Source: CAZUSO01 sp964622775 (GTDB lineage: Bacteria > Bacteroidota > Bacteroidia > Chitinophagales > Chitinophagaceae). From it: a DNA stretch of 30,630 bases. A program made the translations under genes and the position numbers. The stretch is taken from the NCBI GenBank assembly GCA_964622775.1, contig CAZUSO010000035.1, positions 1-30,630 on the forward strand. The letters run 5' to 3'. The notes below the pieces were generated by a model that saw only the letters and a program-made list of their open reading frames with translations, had not been told where the DNA came from and did not search any database. This document shows positions 8,264 through 15,754 of the stretch, one piece after another; the first letter of the stretch is position 1, and every line of letters starts with the position of its first letter.

Positions 8264-8865
8264 TGACTCAAACACTTCTTTCGACAATGAACCAGACAGA
8301 GCAAAATACACAGACAACAGAAAAGGAAACCAAATGGTACGTATTGCGTATCGTTAGCGGAAAAGAAAAAAAGGTAAAAGAACATCTTGACAAGGAAATC
8401 CGTCTGAGCGGGTGGGGACATGTCATTTTGCAGATACTCTGCCCTGTTGAGAAGGTATTTAAAGTACAAAACGGGAAAAAAGTATTACGGGAAAAAACGC
8501 TGTTCCCCGGCTATATCATGCTGGAAGCCGTGGATGGCAAGCTGAACGACACCATGATTCAAACCATCACCGGAGTAACTAATGTGATTCATTTTCTGGG
8601 AAAAGAACATCCGGTTGCATTGCGTAAAAGCGAAGTGAATAAGATGTTCGGGAAGATGGATGAAGTAAGCGAGCAGGGTATTGGCTATGCTGAGCCGTAC
8701 ATCGTGGGAGAAACGGTAAAGATTATTGACGGCCCGTTCAATGACTTCAATGGTACTATTGAAGAAGTGAACGAAGAGAAGAAAAAATTGCGAATTACGG
8801 TAAAAATATTTGGACGCGCTACGCCGGTAGAATTGAATTACATGCAGGTAGAAAAAATCTCCTGA
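8263..8865 (+). CDS. nusG: transcription termination/antitermination factor NusG
   Basis: NusG binds the RNA polymerase clamp and couples elongation to Rho or to the ribosome. The 200-residue protein has the NGN domain from about residue 25 (KWYVLRIVSGKEKKVKEHL), with LFPGYIMLEA near 79-88. The C-terminal KOW domain is about 148-200, with VKIIDGPFNDFNGTIEEV. The ATG at 8263 overlaps the secE stop; an ATG at 8287 would remove eight residues and is also possible, since conservation begins only at KWYVL. The usual downstream genes rplK and rplA are absent: a terminator follows at once. Confidence 0.96.
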   Translation: MTQTLLSTMNQTEQNTQTTEKETKWYVLRIVSGKEKKVKEHLDKEIRLSGWGHVILQILCPVEKVFKVQNGKKVLREKTLFPGYIMLEAVDGKLNDTMIQTITGVTNVIHFLGKEHPVALRKSEVNKMFGKMDEVSEQGIGYAEPYIVGETVKIIDGPFNDFNGTIEEVNEEKKKLRITVKIFGRATPVELNYMQVEKIS

Positions 8866-8883
8866 TAAGAAACAATATTTTTG

Positions 8884-8924
8884 AAAAACTCCCGAAGCTC
8901 AATAAGCGCTCCGGGAGTTTTTTT
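8884..8924 (+). terminator. Rho-independent terminator after nusG, probably bidirectional
   Basis: The stem AAACTCCCG/CGGGAGTTT (8886-8894 with 8912-8920) has an inner AGC/GCT helix and is followed by a run of seven or more T. An A run on the left gives a shorter U tract on the other strand. It would therefore also serve the convergent gene ending at 8934. Confidence 0.88.
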
Positions 8925-8933
8925 ATGGAAAAT

Positions 8934-9425
8934 CTATTGCGTGTTCCTGATTGTGCTGTCCACCGTCGGCTGGCTCTTCACATTTTCTTTCCTGATTTCA
9001 ATATGGCGGATTGCTCCGCCGGTGGTTGCCGTGCGGGAAGCAAAAAACAGCATTACAGCGGCGAACAAAGTAGCCACGACCGAAAAAACCTCTTCATACT
9101 TTTTATCCTTATAATTGACCCAGGCGCCTATGGCTGACCATAGCCCCAGTGCGTAGCTCAATATGCTGAAAAGTTTAGCCGTTTCCGCATGATGTTTAAT
9201 AAAAGATTGTTCGGACCAGGGCAGGTCCTTTACCATTCCGGCCGCCTTCCCACCGGTTTCAAGGGAGAAAAAGGTCGCTATGGCGCTAAAGATGAAAATA
9301 AAATAAGCCACCTGTTTTATGAGGTCAGAGCGGAAAATAAACCCGCCAATCATCACCAGTAATCCCACAACCGGTAGAATAATGGGAAAATGATTAATCA
9401 TTAAATGGTAGTGTGCTGCATTCAT
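8934..9425 (-). CDS. DUF2231-like four-helix membrane protein
   Basis: This is a 163-residue inner-membrane protein. Four hydrophobic segments lie near residues 14-28, 38-55, 84-103 and 113-129. The N-terminus has closely spaced histidines (NAAHYHLMINHFPI), and a later loop has ETGGKAA…KHHAETAK. This layout recalls the DUF2231 group, whose histidines may bind heme or metal. The match is by pattern only. The C-terminal 25 residues are polar. Its start at 9425 follows an AT-rich gap of 312 bp and no partner gene is adjacent. The biochemical role is unknown. Confidence 0.65.
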   Translation of the reverse strand: MNAAHYHLMINHFPIILPVVGLLVMIGGFIFRSDLIKQVAYFIFIFSAIATFFSLETGGKAAGMVKDLPWSEQSFIKHHAETAKLFSILSYALGLWSAIGAWVNYKDKKYEEVFSVVATLFAAVMLFFASRTATTGGAIRHIEIRKENVKSQPTVDSTIRNTQ

Positions 9426-9720
9426 AATATTTGATTTTATTGATTAACAATTATGACTTTCACCTGAATAATATTTTATTGCAATTAGTACATAGCTTAT
9501 TATTAATACGATTAGCTAGTTATTAAATATTGTAAATTTATATAATGATCAGTATATATGTGCGTTTGAGATAATAGTGATATTTTTATCAATATTATTA
9601 ATTGTTTGATTTTAAGTCATTTGCTGTTGCAATAAAATCTCTGAATAATGCCAAAATATTATTATGCATATTTTATGTTAGTCTGCTCACCCGAAATAGT
9701 GCCTGCTTAGTGTCCGGCAT
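9426..9720. other. AT-rich intergenic region
   Basis: This roughly 300-bp gap lies upstream of the DUF2231-like gene and downstream of cbpM. It is strongly AT-rich with many ATTAT/TATTA runs. I found no ORF with protein-like composition, no tRNA and no clear TAnnTTTG box facing the membrane-protein gene. It probably holds that gene's promoter, but nothing specific can be pointed to. Confidence 0.5.
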
Positions 9721-9749
9721 TTCCGGCTCATTCCGGCTCATTCCGGCTC
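9721..9749 (+). repeat. triple 10-bp tandem repeat across the cbpM stop codon
   Basis: TTCCGGCTC occurs three times with a 10-bp period (9721, 9731, 9741). On the minus strand each unit reads GAGCCGGAA and the units are joined by TGA or near-TGA. The first unit encodes the last residues of CbpM (EPE) and the junction provides its stop codon. The other two units lie in the 3' untranslated region. Confidence 0.8.
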
Positions 9750-10037
9750 GTACATCTGCAAGCGGTTTTTCAGTTGCGTTACGGTCTCCTTCATTTCCTG
9801 TACCTGATGCAGCAGGTGCGCTATTGCTTCAATGCCTTCCATATTTATTTCCAGATCATAATATAAGACAATGTATTTTTCCAGTACCTGCAATTCGTCC
9901 TCAAGAAGATAAACGCACTGCGTTTCCCCATCCTGCAAGACCTGAAGCAGCCCCCGCTCCTGTAAAGTGTCCACAAACCATTGTTCTACTTCATAAACCG
10001 CACAACACTCCTGAATAGATATCCTGTTATTTTTCAT
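9738..10037 (-). CDS. cbpM: chaperone modulator CbpM
   Basis: CbpM binds the J-domain of CbpA and restrains its stimulation of DnaK. The 99-residue protein has the MerR-like helix pattern of the family (ISIQECCAVYEVEQWFVDTL at about 6-25, then GLLQVL). A C-terminal helix with heptad-like spacing follows (about 65-95, IEAIAHLLHQVQEMKETVTQ). It starts 8 bp after the cbpA stop on the same strand, the standard cbpA-cbpM order, so it is surely co-transcribed. The C-terminus ends inside a triplicated 10-bp repeat, so the last residues may vary between strains. Confidence 0.88.
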   Translation of the reverse strand: MKNNRISIQECCAVYEVEQWFVDTLQERGLLQVLQDGETQCVYLLEDELQVLEKYIVLYYDLEINMEGIEAIAHLLHQVQEMKETVTQLKNRLQMYEPE

Positions 10038-10045
10038 TGCTGCGT

Positions 10046-10963
10046 TTATTTAGTCGTTTTTGCCAGTGCTTCAAATAATGCTTTTTGCTTTGCCGAAAGG
10101 TTCCGCGGTAACAGTACATTGAAGGTGATATAAAGATCGCCAAATGCATTTTCCTTTTTATACACCGGGAAGCCCTTTCCCTTTAGCCGCACCTTTGTGC
10201 CGTTTTGAGTTTCCGGTTTCACACTCAGCTTCACTGCTCCGTCCAGTGTGTCCACGGTTACCGACCCGCCTAATACGGCGGTGTATAAATCAATGTCCAC
10301 CTGCTTATAAAGGTCATTCCCGTTTCTCATAAAGCCGGTATTGTTATTAATTACAAAGGTGATGTAAAGGTCTCCATCGGGTCCGCCGTTCATGCCCTGG
10401 CCTCCGTACCCTTTCAGCCTGATCTCCTGTCCGTTTTCCACTCCTGCCGGGATGGTAATCCGCACATTCTTTCCATTGACGGCAAAGGTGCGGGGATGCG
10501 TGATATATGCCTCTGAAAGGCTAAGCGGCATTTCGGCATGAATATCCTGCCCTTTGAATTTACGCCTTCGTCCGCTGGTTCCAGAAGCGGTATTTCCAAA
10601 GATGGAGGAAAAAAAATCGGAAAAGTCCGCATCTCCACCGGAATAGGTAAAGTGTTCCTGTCCCCAGTCCTGCTCAAAAGCTCCCGGGCTTTGCCGTTCT
10701 TTCTGATATTGTGCCCTTGCCTGTTGCTGCTGTTCCGCCTGTTTCCAGTCGACGCCATACTGATCATATTTTTTCCGCTTTTCGGGATCGCTTAATACTT
10801 CATGAGCTTCATTCAATTGTTGAAATTTCCGGATAGCTTCTTTGTCGTTAGGGTTCAGGTCAGGGTGCAGTTTACGCGCCAGTTTGCGATAGGCTTTTTT
10901 AATCTCTTCCTGGGAAGCGTTTTTACCTACTCCCAAAACTTTATAATAGTCTATGTATTCCAT
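10046..10963 (-). CDS. cbpA: DnaJ-type co-chaperone, CbpA-like
   Basis: This 305-residue J-protein delivers substrates to DnaK and stimulates its ATPase. The J-domain is at residues 4-70 with the HPD motif at 33-35. A Gly/Phe-rich linker follows (about 95-135, FSDFFSSIFGNTASG). Then come two C-terminal beta domains (GQDIHAEMPLSLSEA near 139; IRLKGYGGQGMNGGPDGDLY near 180-200; DLYITFNVLLP near the end). There is no CxxCxGxG zinc finger, which separates it from DnaJ proper and puts it with CbpA. The linked cbpM supports this. The start at 10963 is immediately before the J-domain. Confidence 0.93.
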   Translation of the reverse strand: MEYIDYYKVLGVGKNASQEEIKKAYRKLARKLHPDLNPNDKEAIRKFQQLNEAHEVLSDPEKRKKYDQYGVDWKQAEQQQQARAQYQKERQSPGAFEQDWGQEHFTYSGGDADFSDFFSSIFGNTASGTSGRRRKFKGQDIHAEMPLSLSEAYITHPRTFAVNGKNVRITIPAGVENGQEIRLKGYGGQGMNGGPDGDLYITFVINNNTGFMRNGNDLYKQVDIDLYTAVLGGSVTVDTLDGAVKLSVKPETQNGTKVRLKGKGFPVYKKENAFGDLYITFNVLLPRNLSAKQKALFEALAKTTK

Positions 10964-11126
10964 ATTGATCGGTTAAGTAATTTATGCCCTATAAAGTTAG
11001 GCAAACTGCCGGAAAAATCATCTTTTCAGGAAGAATCATTTATCCCTTTTTCTTTTTTTCGCTAAAGAGAACCGTTGAAATAAAAAATTGCGCCGACCTT
11101 TGTACTTATTTTATTGTAATGAAATT

Positions 11127-12044
11127 ATGATTATTCCTTCTTACTTATCGAAAGGCGATACTATTGCCATCACTTGTCCGGCCGGCTATCTGCCACAGGA
11201 AAAAACTATTTTAGCTACATCTACATTGGAGCAATGGGGCTTTAATGTCGTGATTGGAAATACCGTTGGGCAAGGGGAAAACTACTTTGCAGGAACTGAT
11301 TCTGAGCGTGGTGATGAGCTGCAGGGCTTTTTGGATGATGAACATATTCATGCCATTCTGATGGGGCGCGGAGGCTATGGGATCAGCCGAATCATCGACC
11401 GGCTTAATTTTGAAAAATTTGTGGAGCATCCAAAATGGATTTGCGGATTCAGCGATATTACGGTTTTGCATAGTCATGTTCAGCAACTGTTTGGTATCGC
11501 CACGCTGCACAGCCCGATGTGCGGCGCGTTTAAAGAAAATACTTTGGAAATGCCGCATATTCTTTCTCTTCGGGATGCCTTGGTTGGTGAAGCTGTACAT
11601 TATCCGCAAACAAGCCATGCTTATAACCGGCCGGGCGAGGCTGTCGGCGTACTGGTTGGCGGCAACCTGGCTATACTTGCACATCTTTGTGGCTCTGTAT
11701 CGCAATTGGATACTACCGGTAAAATATTGTTCATAGAAGACATAGGAGAGCATCTTTACCGGGTTGACAGGATGCTGATTACCCTGAAACGAGCCGGAAT
11801 GCTGGATAAGCTGTCGGGGCTTATTTGCGGCGGATTTACTGATATTGAAGACACGGAACGTCCCTTCGGGAAAGGTGTTGAGGAAATTATTCTGGATCAG
11901 GTTAATGCATATAACTACCCGGTGTGTTTCGGCTTCCCGGTTGGTCATAATGCGGTAAACTATGCGTTGAAACTTGGGACGGTCTGCCACATGCAGGTTT
12001 CGGCAGATTGCTGCACATTAAATGCAGCGGTATTCCCTGCCTGA
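11127..12044 (+). CDS. LD-carboxypeptidase (S66 family, LdcA/MccF-like)
   Basis: S66 serine peptidases remove the terminal D-Ala from L,D-tetrapeptides during murein recycling, or cleave peptide antibiotics. With the ATG at 11127 the protein has 305 residues. A longer reading from a TTG at 11088 adds 13 residues that do not look like the family. The catalytic Ser109 lies in CGFSDIT. Glu204 lies in LFIEDIGEHLYRVDRML, and His273 lies in GFPVGHNAVNYAL. MGRGGYGISRI (79-89) and GGNLAIL (178-184) are also typical. No signal peptide is visible, consistent with cytosolic murein recycling. A weak -7-like GACCTTTG is at 11095-11102. Confidence 0.9.
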   Translation: MIIPSYLSKGDTIAITCPAGYLPQEKTILATSTLEQWGFNVVIGNTVGQGENYFAGTDSERGDELQGFLDDEHIHAILMGRGGYGISRIIDRLNFEKFVEHPKWICGFSDITVLHSHVQQLFGIATLHSPMCGAFKENTLEMPHILSLRDALVGEAVHYPQTSHAYNRPGEAVGVLVGGNLAILAHLCGSVSQLDTTGKILFIEDIGEHLYRVDRMLITLKRAGMLDKLSGLICGGFTDIEDTERPFGKGVEEIILDQVNAYNYPVCFGFPVGHNAVNYALKLGTVCHMQVSADCCTLNAAVFPA

Positions 12045-12150
12045 TAAGGCTTTCGAATTTACCAATAGAATGTGCTTATAGGCCATTCATTTTTAATTTT
12101 AGGACAGGTTAATGGAGCACATTTTCTTTGCACGAAAATTTTTATACCGT

Positions 12151-12831
12151 ATGAAGAAATTATCGTTTCTATGCGCAGCAGGCGCGTTGATCTTTGCAGC
12201 ATCCTGCAACAACTCACAGCATGCCGATAAGGCTCAAACTGCCGATGCACAGGAAGTGGGTATGGCCACCGGAAAAGCGTATCATGTGGATACTACAGGC
12301 AGCTTAGTTAACTGGCGTGCCACGCATAAAGGCGGTCTGGCACCGCGTTACGGCACCGTTAACTTTCTGGATGGCCTATTCACCGTTGAAGATGGCCAAC
12401 TGACCGGGGGCTCATTTAACATTGATGTGCAAACACTGATTGTGAACCCGGCTTCCGTGACCGAACCGGACAAAAAGACGATTAACCTGCAAAACCATCT
12501 GAAAAGCCCTGATTTTTTCGAAGCGGGAAAATACCCGACTGCCCGGTTTGAGATTACGTCGGTAGCGCCATTTGATGCTACAAAGGACAGCAGCGTTTTG
12601 CCGGATGCCACCAATATGGTTAGCGGCAACTTAATGATCAAGGATAAAAGCGTGAATATCACTTTCCCGGCAAAAATTGTTGTTTCGGAAGACATAGCCG
12701 ATGTCCAGGCTAAGTTTACGGTGGACAGAACTACCTGGGGATTGAATTTCGGAACCGAAGGCAATCCTGCCGACTGGGGTGTCAGCAAAGATTTTGAACT
12801 GGATATTCGTGTGAAAGCTAAAGTTCAATAA
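12151..12831 (+). CDS. YceI-family lipoprotein
   Basis: YceI-like proteins are lipocalin-shaped and bind isoprenoid-type lipids in the periplasm; the ligand here is unknown. The ATG at 12151 gives 226 residues with a lipoprotein signal peptide (MKKLSFLCAAGALIFAASC) and lipid-modified Cys19. A short polar linker follows, then the YceI domain from about residue 42. Its features are GSLVNWRATHKGG, VEDGQLTGGSFNIDV, HLKSPDFFEAGKYPTARFEI and a C-terminal TTWGLNFGTEG. An upstream in-frame ATG at 12112 would put 13 residues ahead of the signal peptide and is unlikely. It is monocistronic, with a terminator 27 bp downstream. Confidence 0.9.
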   Translation: MKKLSFLCAAGALIFAASCNNSQHADKAQTADAQEVGMATGKAYHVDTTGSLVNWRATHKGGLAPRYGTVNFLDGLFTVEDGQLTGGSFNIDVQTLIVNPASVTEPDKKTINLQNHLKSPDFFEAGKYPTARFEITSVAPFDATKDSSVLPDATNMVSGNLMIKDKSVNITFPAKIVVSEDIADVQAKFTVDRTTWGLNFGTEGNPADWGVSKDFELDIRVKAKVQ

Positions 12832-12857
12832 TCCGGGTCTTCTTAAAAAATTATCAG

Positions 12858-12884
12858 CCTGCTGCTCTGCCAGCAGGTTTTTTT
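12858..12884 (+). terminator. Rho-independent terminator of the YceI gene
   Basis: The stem CCTGCTG/CAGCAGG (12858-12864 with 12871-12877) has a 6-base loop and is followed by seven T residues. It lies 26 bp after the stop codon. Confidence 0.88.
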
Positions 12885-12944
12885 ATTGCTTATTTTTGAG
12901 CCGGGTTCCTGTCGCCGCCAATTCATTTTTACACTTCATTGCAG

Positions 12945-13181
12945 ATGCAAACCGTAACCATACAGACCGAACGTTTCTTTGACCTGATAAAGCAACATAA
13001 CATTTCCATGTGGAGCATGTTTGAGCAAATGATTGACGGGGAAGAAAAAATGCTTGTATTTGTTGATGACAAGGAACAGGTGCTGATGCGCTATTCCCTT
13101 CCTGCTACCAGGGAAGAACTCCAAGAAGATCAAAGCACGTTTACCACTTTGTTTGCCGAAAAACTGCGACAGCAGAATTAG
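12945..13181 (+). CDS. small protein of unknown function (78 aa)
   Basis: I do not recognise this protein. It is 78 residues, acidic, probably soluble, with an N-terminal helix-like stretch (TERFFDLIKQHNISMWSMFEQM), a short strand pair (KMLVFVDDKEQVLMRYSL) and a charged C-terminal helix. No signal peptide or membrane segment is visible. The ATG at 12945 is preferred over a TTG two codons upstream. A TATTTTTG box at 12891-12898, just after the previous terminator, could be its -7 element, although the -33 element is weak. Its composition and reading context look like a real gene. Confidence 0.6.
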   Translation: MQTVTIQTERFFDLIKQHNISMWSMFEQMIDGEEKMLVFVDDKEQVLMRYSLPATREELQEDQSTFTTLFAEKLRQQN

Positions 13182-13684
13182 ACTTCCATGCCTGTCGGTG
13201 TTTGGTGAGGATATGAATTATGGTTTCTTATTTTTGTGGTATAAAAATGCAATAAGATGAAGATGCCTTTTATTGCTTCTCCATTGATGATTAAATTCTT
13301 CCAAACAATTGCTTCGGTTTTGATAGCTTATCTTGCTGTTTTGAACATTGGGAAGATTTTTTAGAATACCCTGAAATTTCATTATTAAAAAGCCATGGGT
13401 TGGAGCTTTTAATAGCACTCTTAATTATTTCTATAATAAATATTGGCGAACAAACGATCGCTGTTTCATAAAAGCTGAGATGGTTATTGATTGTTTGTAA
13501 ATTATTATATAGAATCAAAAGGATGCTCCGCAAAGGCATCCTTTTGATTTTCTGTCCCTGGTTGTCTTAACAACAGTTATCCTGCAAGATATGGAATTGG
13601 TAAAGCGATGTCGGAGCCTGAAGATTGTCAGGATTGAAAATCCTTATTTATCTGTGCTTCCGGATGCGCTTCGCTCATTTATTC
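13182..13684. other. 503-bp intergenic region with a long hairpin
   Basis: No convincing gene was found here. The largest plus-strand candidate starting at an ATG is 35 codons at 13257-13364 (MKMPFIASPLMIKFFQTIAS…), with one hydrophobic segment. The minus-strand ORFs run through the hairpin and have no recognisable composition. Fragments in different frames suggest a decayed gene, but I cannot name it. The only strong element is the 13-bp stem at 13514-13548. Confidence 0.4.
13514..13548 (+). terminator. perfect 13-bp hairpin, probable bidirectional terminator
   Basis: ATCAAAAGGATGC (13514-13526) pairs perfectly with GCATCCTTTTGAT (13536-13548) around a 9-base loop. The AAAA/TTTT within the stem can supply a short U tract on either strand. 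No recognised gene ends right beside it, so it marks the end of an unrecognised transcript, or of a long 3' extension from 12945-13181. Confidence 0.6.
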
Positions 13685-14461
13685 CTACACCCGCCGGTTA
13701 TTTGATTTGATCTCATTCCATAAATCATCCATTTCTTCGAGGCGCATATCCTGCAACTTTTTTCCCTGTTGCTGCGCCAGGGATTCCATGGCTTCAAACC
13801 GAGCCTTGAATTTCTTATTGGTTTTCTCTAATGCATTCTCCGGATCCACCCCGATGAACCGGGCATAGTTAACCAGGGAGAACATCACATCCCCGAATTC
13901 CGCTTCCACCTCGGATTGGTTTTGTTGAGCCAGCGCTTCCTGCAATTCCGCCATTTCTTCTTCCACTTTATCCATCACCTGCTCGCGGGTATCCCATTCA
14001 AAGCCTATCTGTTTTGCTTTTTCCTGAAGCCTTAAAGCCTTTACTACAGCGGGTAAGGATTGCGGAACGCCGCTCAATACCGATTTTTTGCCTTCCTTCA
14101 GTTTGAGCTGCTCCCAGTTTTTCTTCACGGCGGATTCATCTTCCGCTTTTACATGATCGTAAATATGCGGATGCCGGAATACTAATTTATTGCAGATATT
14201 TTCCACTACATCCGCAAAGGTAAATTGCTGTTCTTCCGAAGCAATCCTGCTGTAAAAAACGATATGCAGCAGCAGATCGCCCAACTCCTCCTTAATGCCC
14301 TGCCAGTCATGGCCGGTAATGGCATCGGTCAGCTCGTAAAGCTCTTCGATAGTTTGCGGGCGCAGACTGTCTATTGTTTGCTTTTTATCCCAGGGACACT
14401 GCGCTCTCAGCTCCTTCATGATGCGTAAAAGCCGCTCGGTTGATTGTGAATATGCTGTCAT
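13685..14461 (-). CDS. mazG: nucleoside triphosphate pyrophosphohydrolase MazG
   Basis: MazG hydrolyses NTPs and dNTPs to monophosphates and pyrophosphate, as house-cleaning and possibly alarmone control. The 258-residue protein has the full two-domain form. Domain 1 shows CPWDKKQTIDSLRPQTIEE and the metal motif E39-E40-x2-E43 with E59-x2-D62 (EELGDLLLH). Domain 2 starts near 150 and shows EEEMAELQEAL and EAEFGDVMFSLVNYAR. The start at 14461 fits the family. It lies 12 bp behind ubiX on the same strand and is likely co-transcribed. Confidence 0.94.
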   Translation of the reverse strand: MTAYSQSTERLLRIMKELRAQCPWDKKQTIDSLRPQTIEELYELTDAITGHDWQGIKEELGDLLLHIVFYSRIASEEQQFTFADVVENICNKLVFRHPHIYDHVKAEDESAVKKNWEQLKLKEGKKSVLSGVPQSLPAVVKALRLQEKAKQIGFEWDTREQVMDKVEEEMAELQEALAQQNQSEVEAEFGDVMFSLVNYARFIGVDPENALEKTNKKFKARFEAMESLAQQQGKKLQDMRLEEMDDLWNEIKSNNRRV

Positions 14462-14473
14462 CTTTTTGATTAA

Positions 14474-15040
14474 TTATTTTGTAGCACTATAGCCCCATTG
14501 AAAACCGTCCGTTTGCAGGCCTGCCAGATTCAGCACCCGGTCGATGACCGTAAGCGCTGCTTCCTCTAAATTTTTGGGGCGACTGTAAAATGAAGGCGAT
14601 GCCGGACAGATAATGCCACCTGCTTCCGTAACCGTTTTCATATTTTGAATGTGAATCAGGCTCAGAGGGGTTTCCCGCAGGATACAAATCAGTTTCTTAC
14701 GTTCTTTCAGCATGACATCCGCCGCACGCGTAATCAAATTATCGCTGATCCCGTTTGCAATTCTGCCCAGTGTTCCTGCGCTGCAGGGGCAGATGATCAG
14801 GGCGTCATACCCCGCACTGCCGGAAGCGATCGGGGCATAAAAATCATTTTTATCCCATACCCTGCCTTCAAATTTTTCGTATTCCGTATGCTGCAATTCT
14901 TCCTGCCAGACCACCCGTGCATTATCGCTCCATACAATACCCATTTCTTCAATCTGGGCAGACAACTGCTGCAATCTTCTTAATAATACTAAGGTATAAA
15001 CCGAGCCGCTGGCTCCCGTTACTGCTATGCCAAGCTTCAT
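14474..15040 (-). CDS. ubiX: flavin prenyltransferase UbiX
   Basis: UbiX joins a dimethylallyl group to FMN to make prenyl-FMN, the cofactor of UbiD-family decarboxylases. The 188-residue protein has the FMN-binding start (IAVTGASGSVYTLVLLRRL, 4-22), the CPCSAGTLGRIANGISDNLI block and RAADVMLKERKKLICILRETPLSLIHIQNM. These match the family signature, with a Cys in place of the commoner Met of CPMS. No ubiD-like partner is in the window. It is first in a two-gene unit with mazG. A TAGTTTTG box on the minus strand (15075-15068) could be its -7 element, but no good -33 was found. Confidence 0.93.
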   Translation of the reverse strand: MKLGIAVTGASGSVYTLVLLRRLQQLSAQIEEMGIVWSDNARVVWQEELQHTEYEKFEGRVWDKNDFYAPIASGSAGYDALIICPCSAGTLGRIANGISDNLITRAADVMLKERKKLICILRETPLSLIHIQNMKTVTEAGGIICPASPSFYSRPKNLEEAALTVIDRVLNLAGLQTDGFQWGYSATK

Positions 15041-15123
15041 TGTTTGATAAACATATTGTTAATATGGCAAAACTAATGTTTCTAAAATTGTAATTTGCAG
15101 CAATATTTTCTAAAATCGTTGGA

Positions 15124-15687
15124 ATGGGCCTGATAAAAAAAATTAACCGCTTTTTCTCTGTAGCTTTATTGGCGGCTATGCTGCTGCCTGCCGTGCATGC
15201 TTATGCCGGGGACGGGGACAGTGCAAATAGCCAGGAAGTGAACTGGATCAGCTTTCAGACACTGGAACAAAAGATGAAAGAACAACCCCGTAAGGTATTG
15301 ATTGATGTATATACTTCCTGGTGCGGCTGGTGTAAGGTTATGGATAAGAAAACCTATTCCAACCCGCAGGTGATCCAATACATCAACGAACATTTTTATG
15401 CCGTAAAATTTGATGCGGAACAAAAGGAATCGGTTCAGTTTATCGGACAAACCTGGGAATATGTTCCCGCCAATAAATCAAACCGCCTCGCTGCTGAGCT
15501 GCTCCAGGGTAAGATGTCCTATCCCACAACCGTGATCATGGGTCAGGATCTCAAAAGCGTCAACCCCATTCCGGGCTATATGGAAGTACCGCAAATGGAG
15601 ATGATCTTGAAATATATTGCAGGCGATTATGACAAGACCATTTCCTGGTCAGAATGGCAGAAAGATTTTAAGTCGGAGTGGCAATAA
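15124..15687 (+). CDS. exported thioredoxin-fold protein with CGWC motif
   Basis: This is a 187-residue periplasmic redox protein. A signal peptide covers about 1-28 (…LLPAVHAYAG). The thioredoxin-like fold begins near 40, with active site SWCGWCK (C67 and C70) and a cis-proline in SYPTTVIM near 139. The sequence after the active site (MDKKTYSNPQVIQYINEHFYAVKFDAE) matches the thioredoxin-related group of DUF255/Thioredoxin_7, and not classical TrxA. A thiol-disulfide role is inferred from CxxC; substrates are unknown. It diverges from ubiX across 83 bp. It is followed by atpG 67 bp later, but that gene has its own promoter. Confidence 0.85.
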   Translation: MGLIKKINRFFSVALLAAMLLPAVHAYAGDGDSANSQEVNWISFQTLEQKMKEQPRKVLIDVYTSWCGWCKVMDKKTYSNPQVIQYINEHFYAVKFDAEQKESVQFIGQTWEYVPANKSNRLAAELLQGKMSYPTTVIMGQDLKSVNPIPGYMEVPQMEMILKYIAGDYDKTISWSEWQKDFKSEWQ

Positions 15688-15692
15688 AATGA

Positions 15693-15724
15693 TTGCCGTT
15701 TTTATGTAAAAAATCTTACTTTTG
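15693..15724 (+). promoter_or_regulatory. predicted promoter of atpG
   Basis: TTG (15693-15695) and TACTTTTG (15717-15724) with a 21-bp spacer match the Bacteroidota consensus. Transcription would start near 15731, about 24 bases before the ATG. This suggests that atpG is expressed independently of the thioredoxin-like gene. Confidence 0.55.
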
Positions 15725-15754
15725 CAGCCAATTTAGCAAAATCTGTTTCTTTTT

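Noticed and set aside
11211..11990. A 259-codon minus-strand ORF
   Set aside because: It is antisense to the LD-carboxypeptidase, whose catalytic motifs are intact on the plus strand.
13291..13539. An 82-codon minus-strand ORF
   Set aside because: It runs through the left arm of a strong hairpin and has no recognisable composition.
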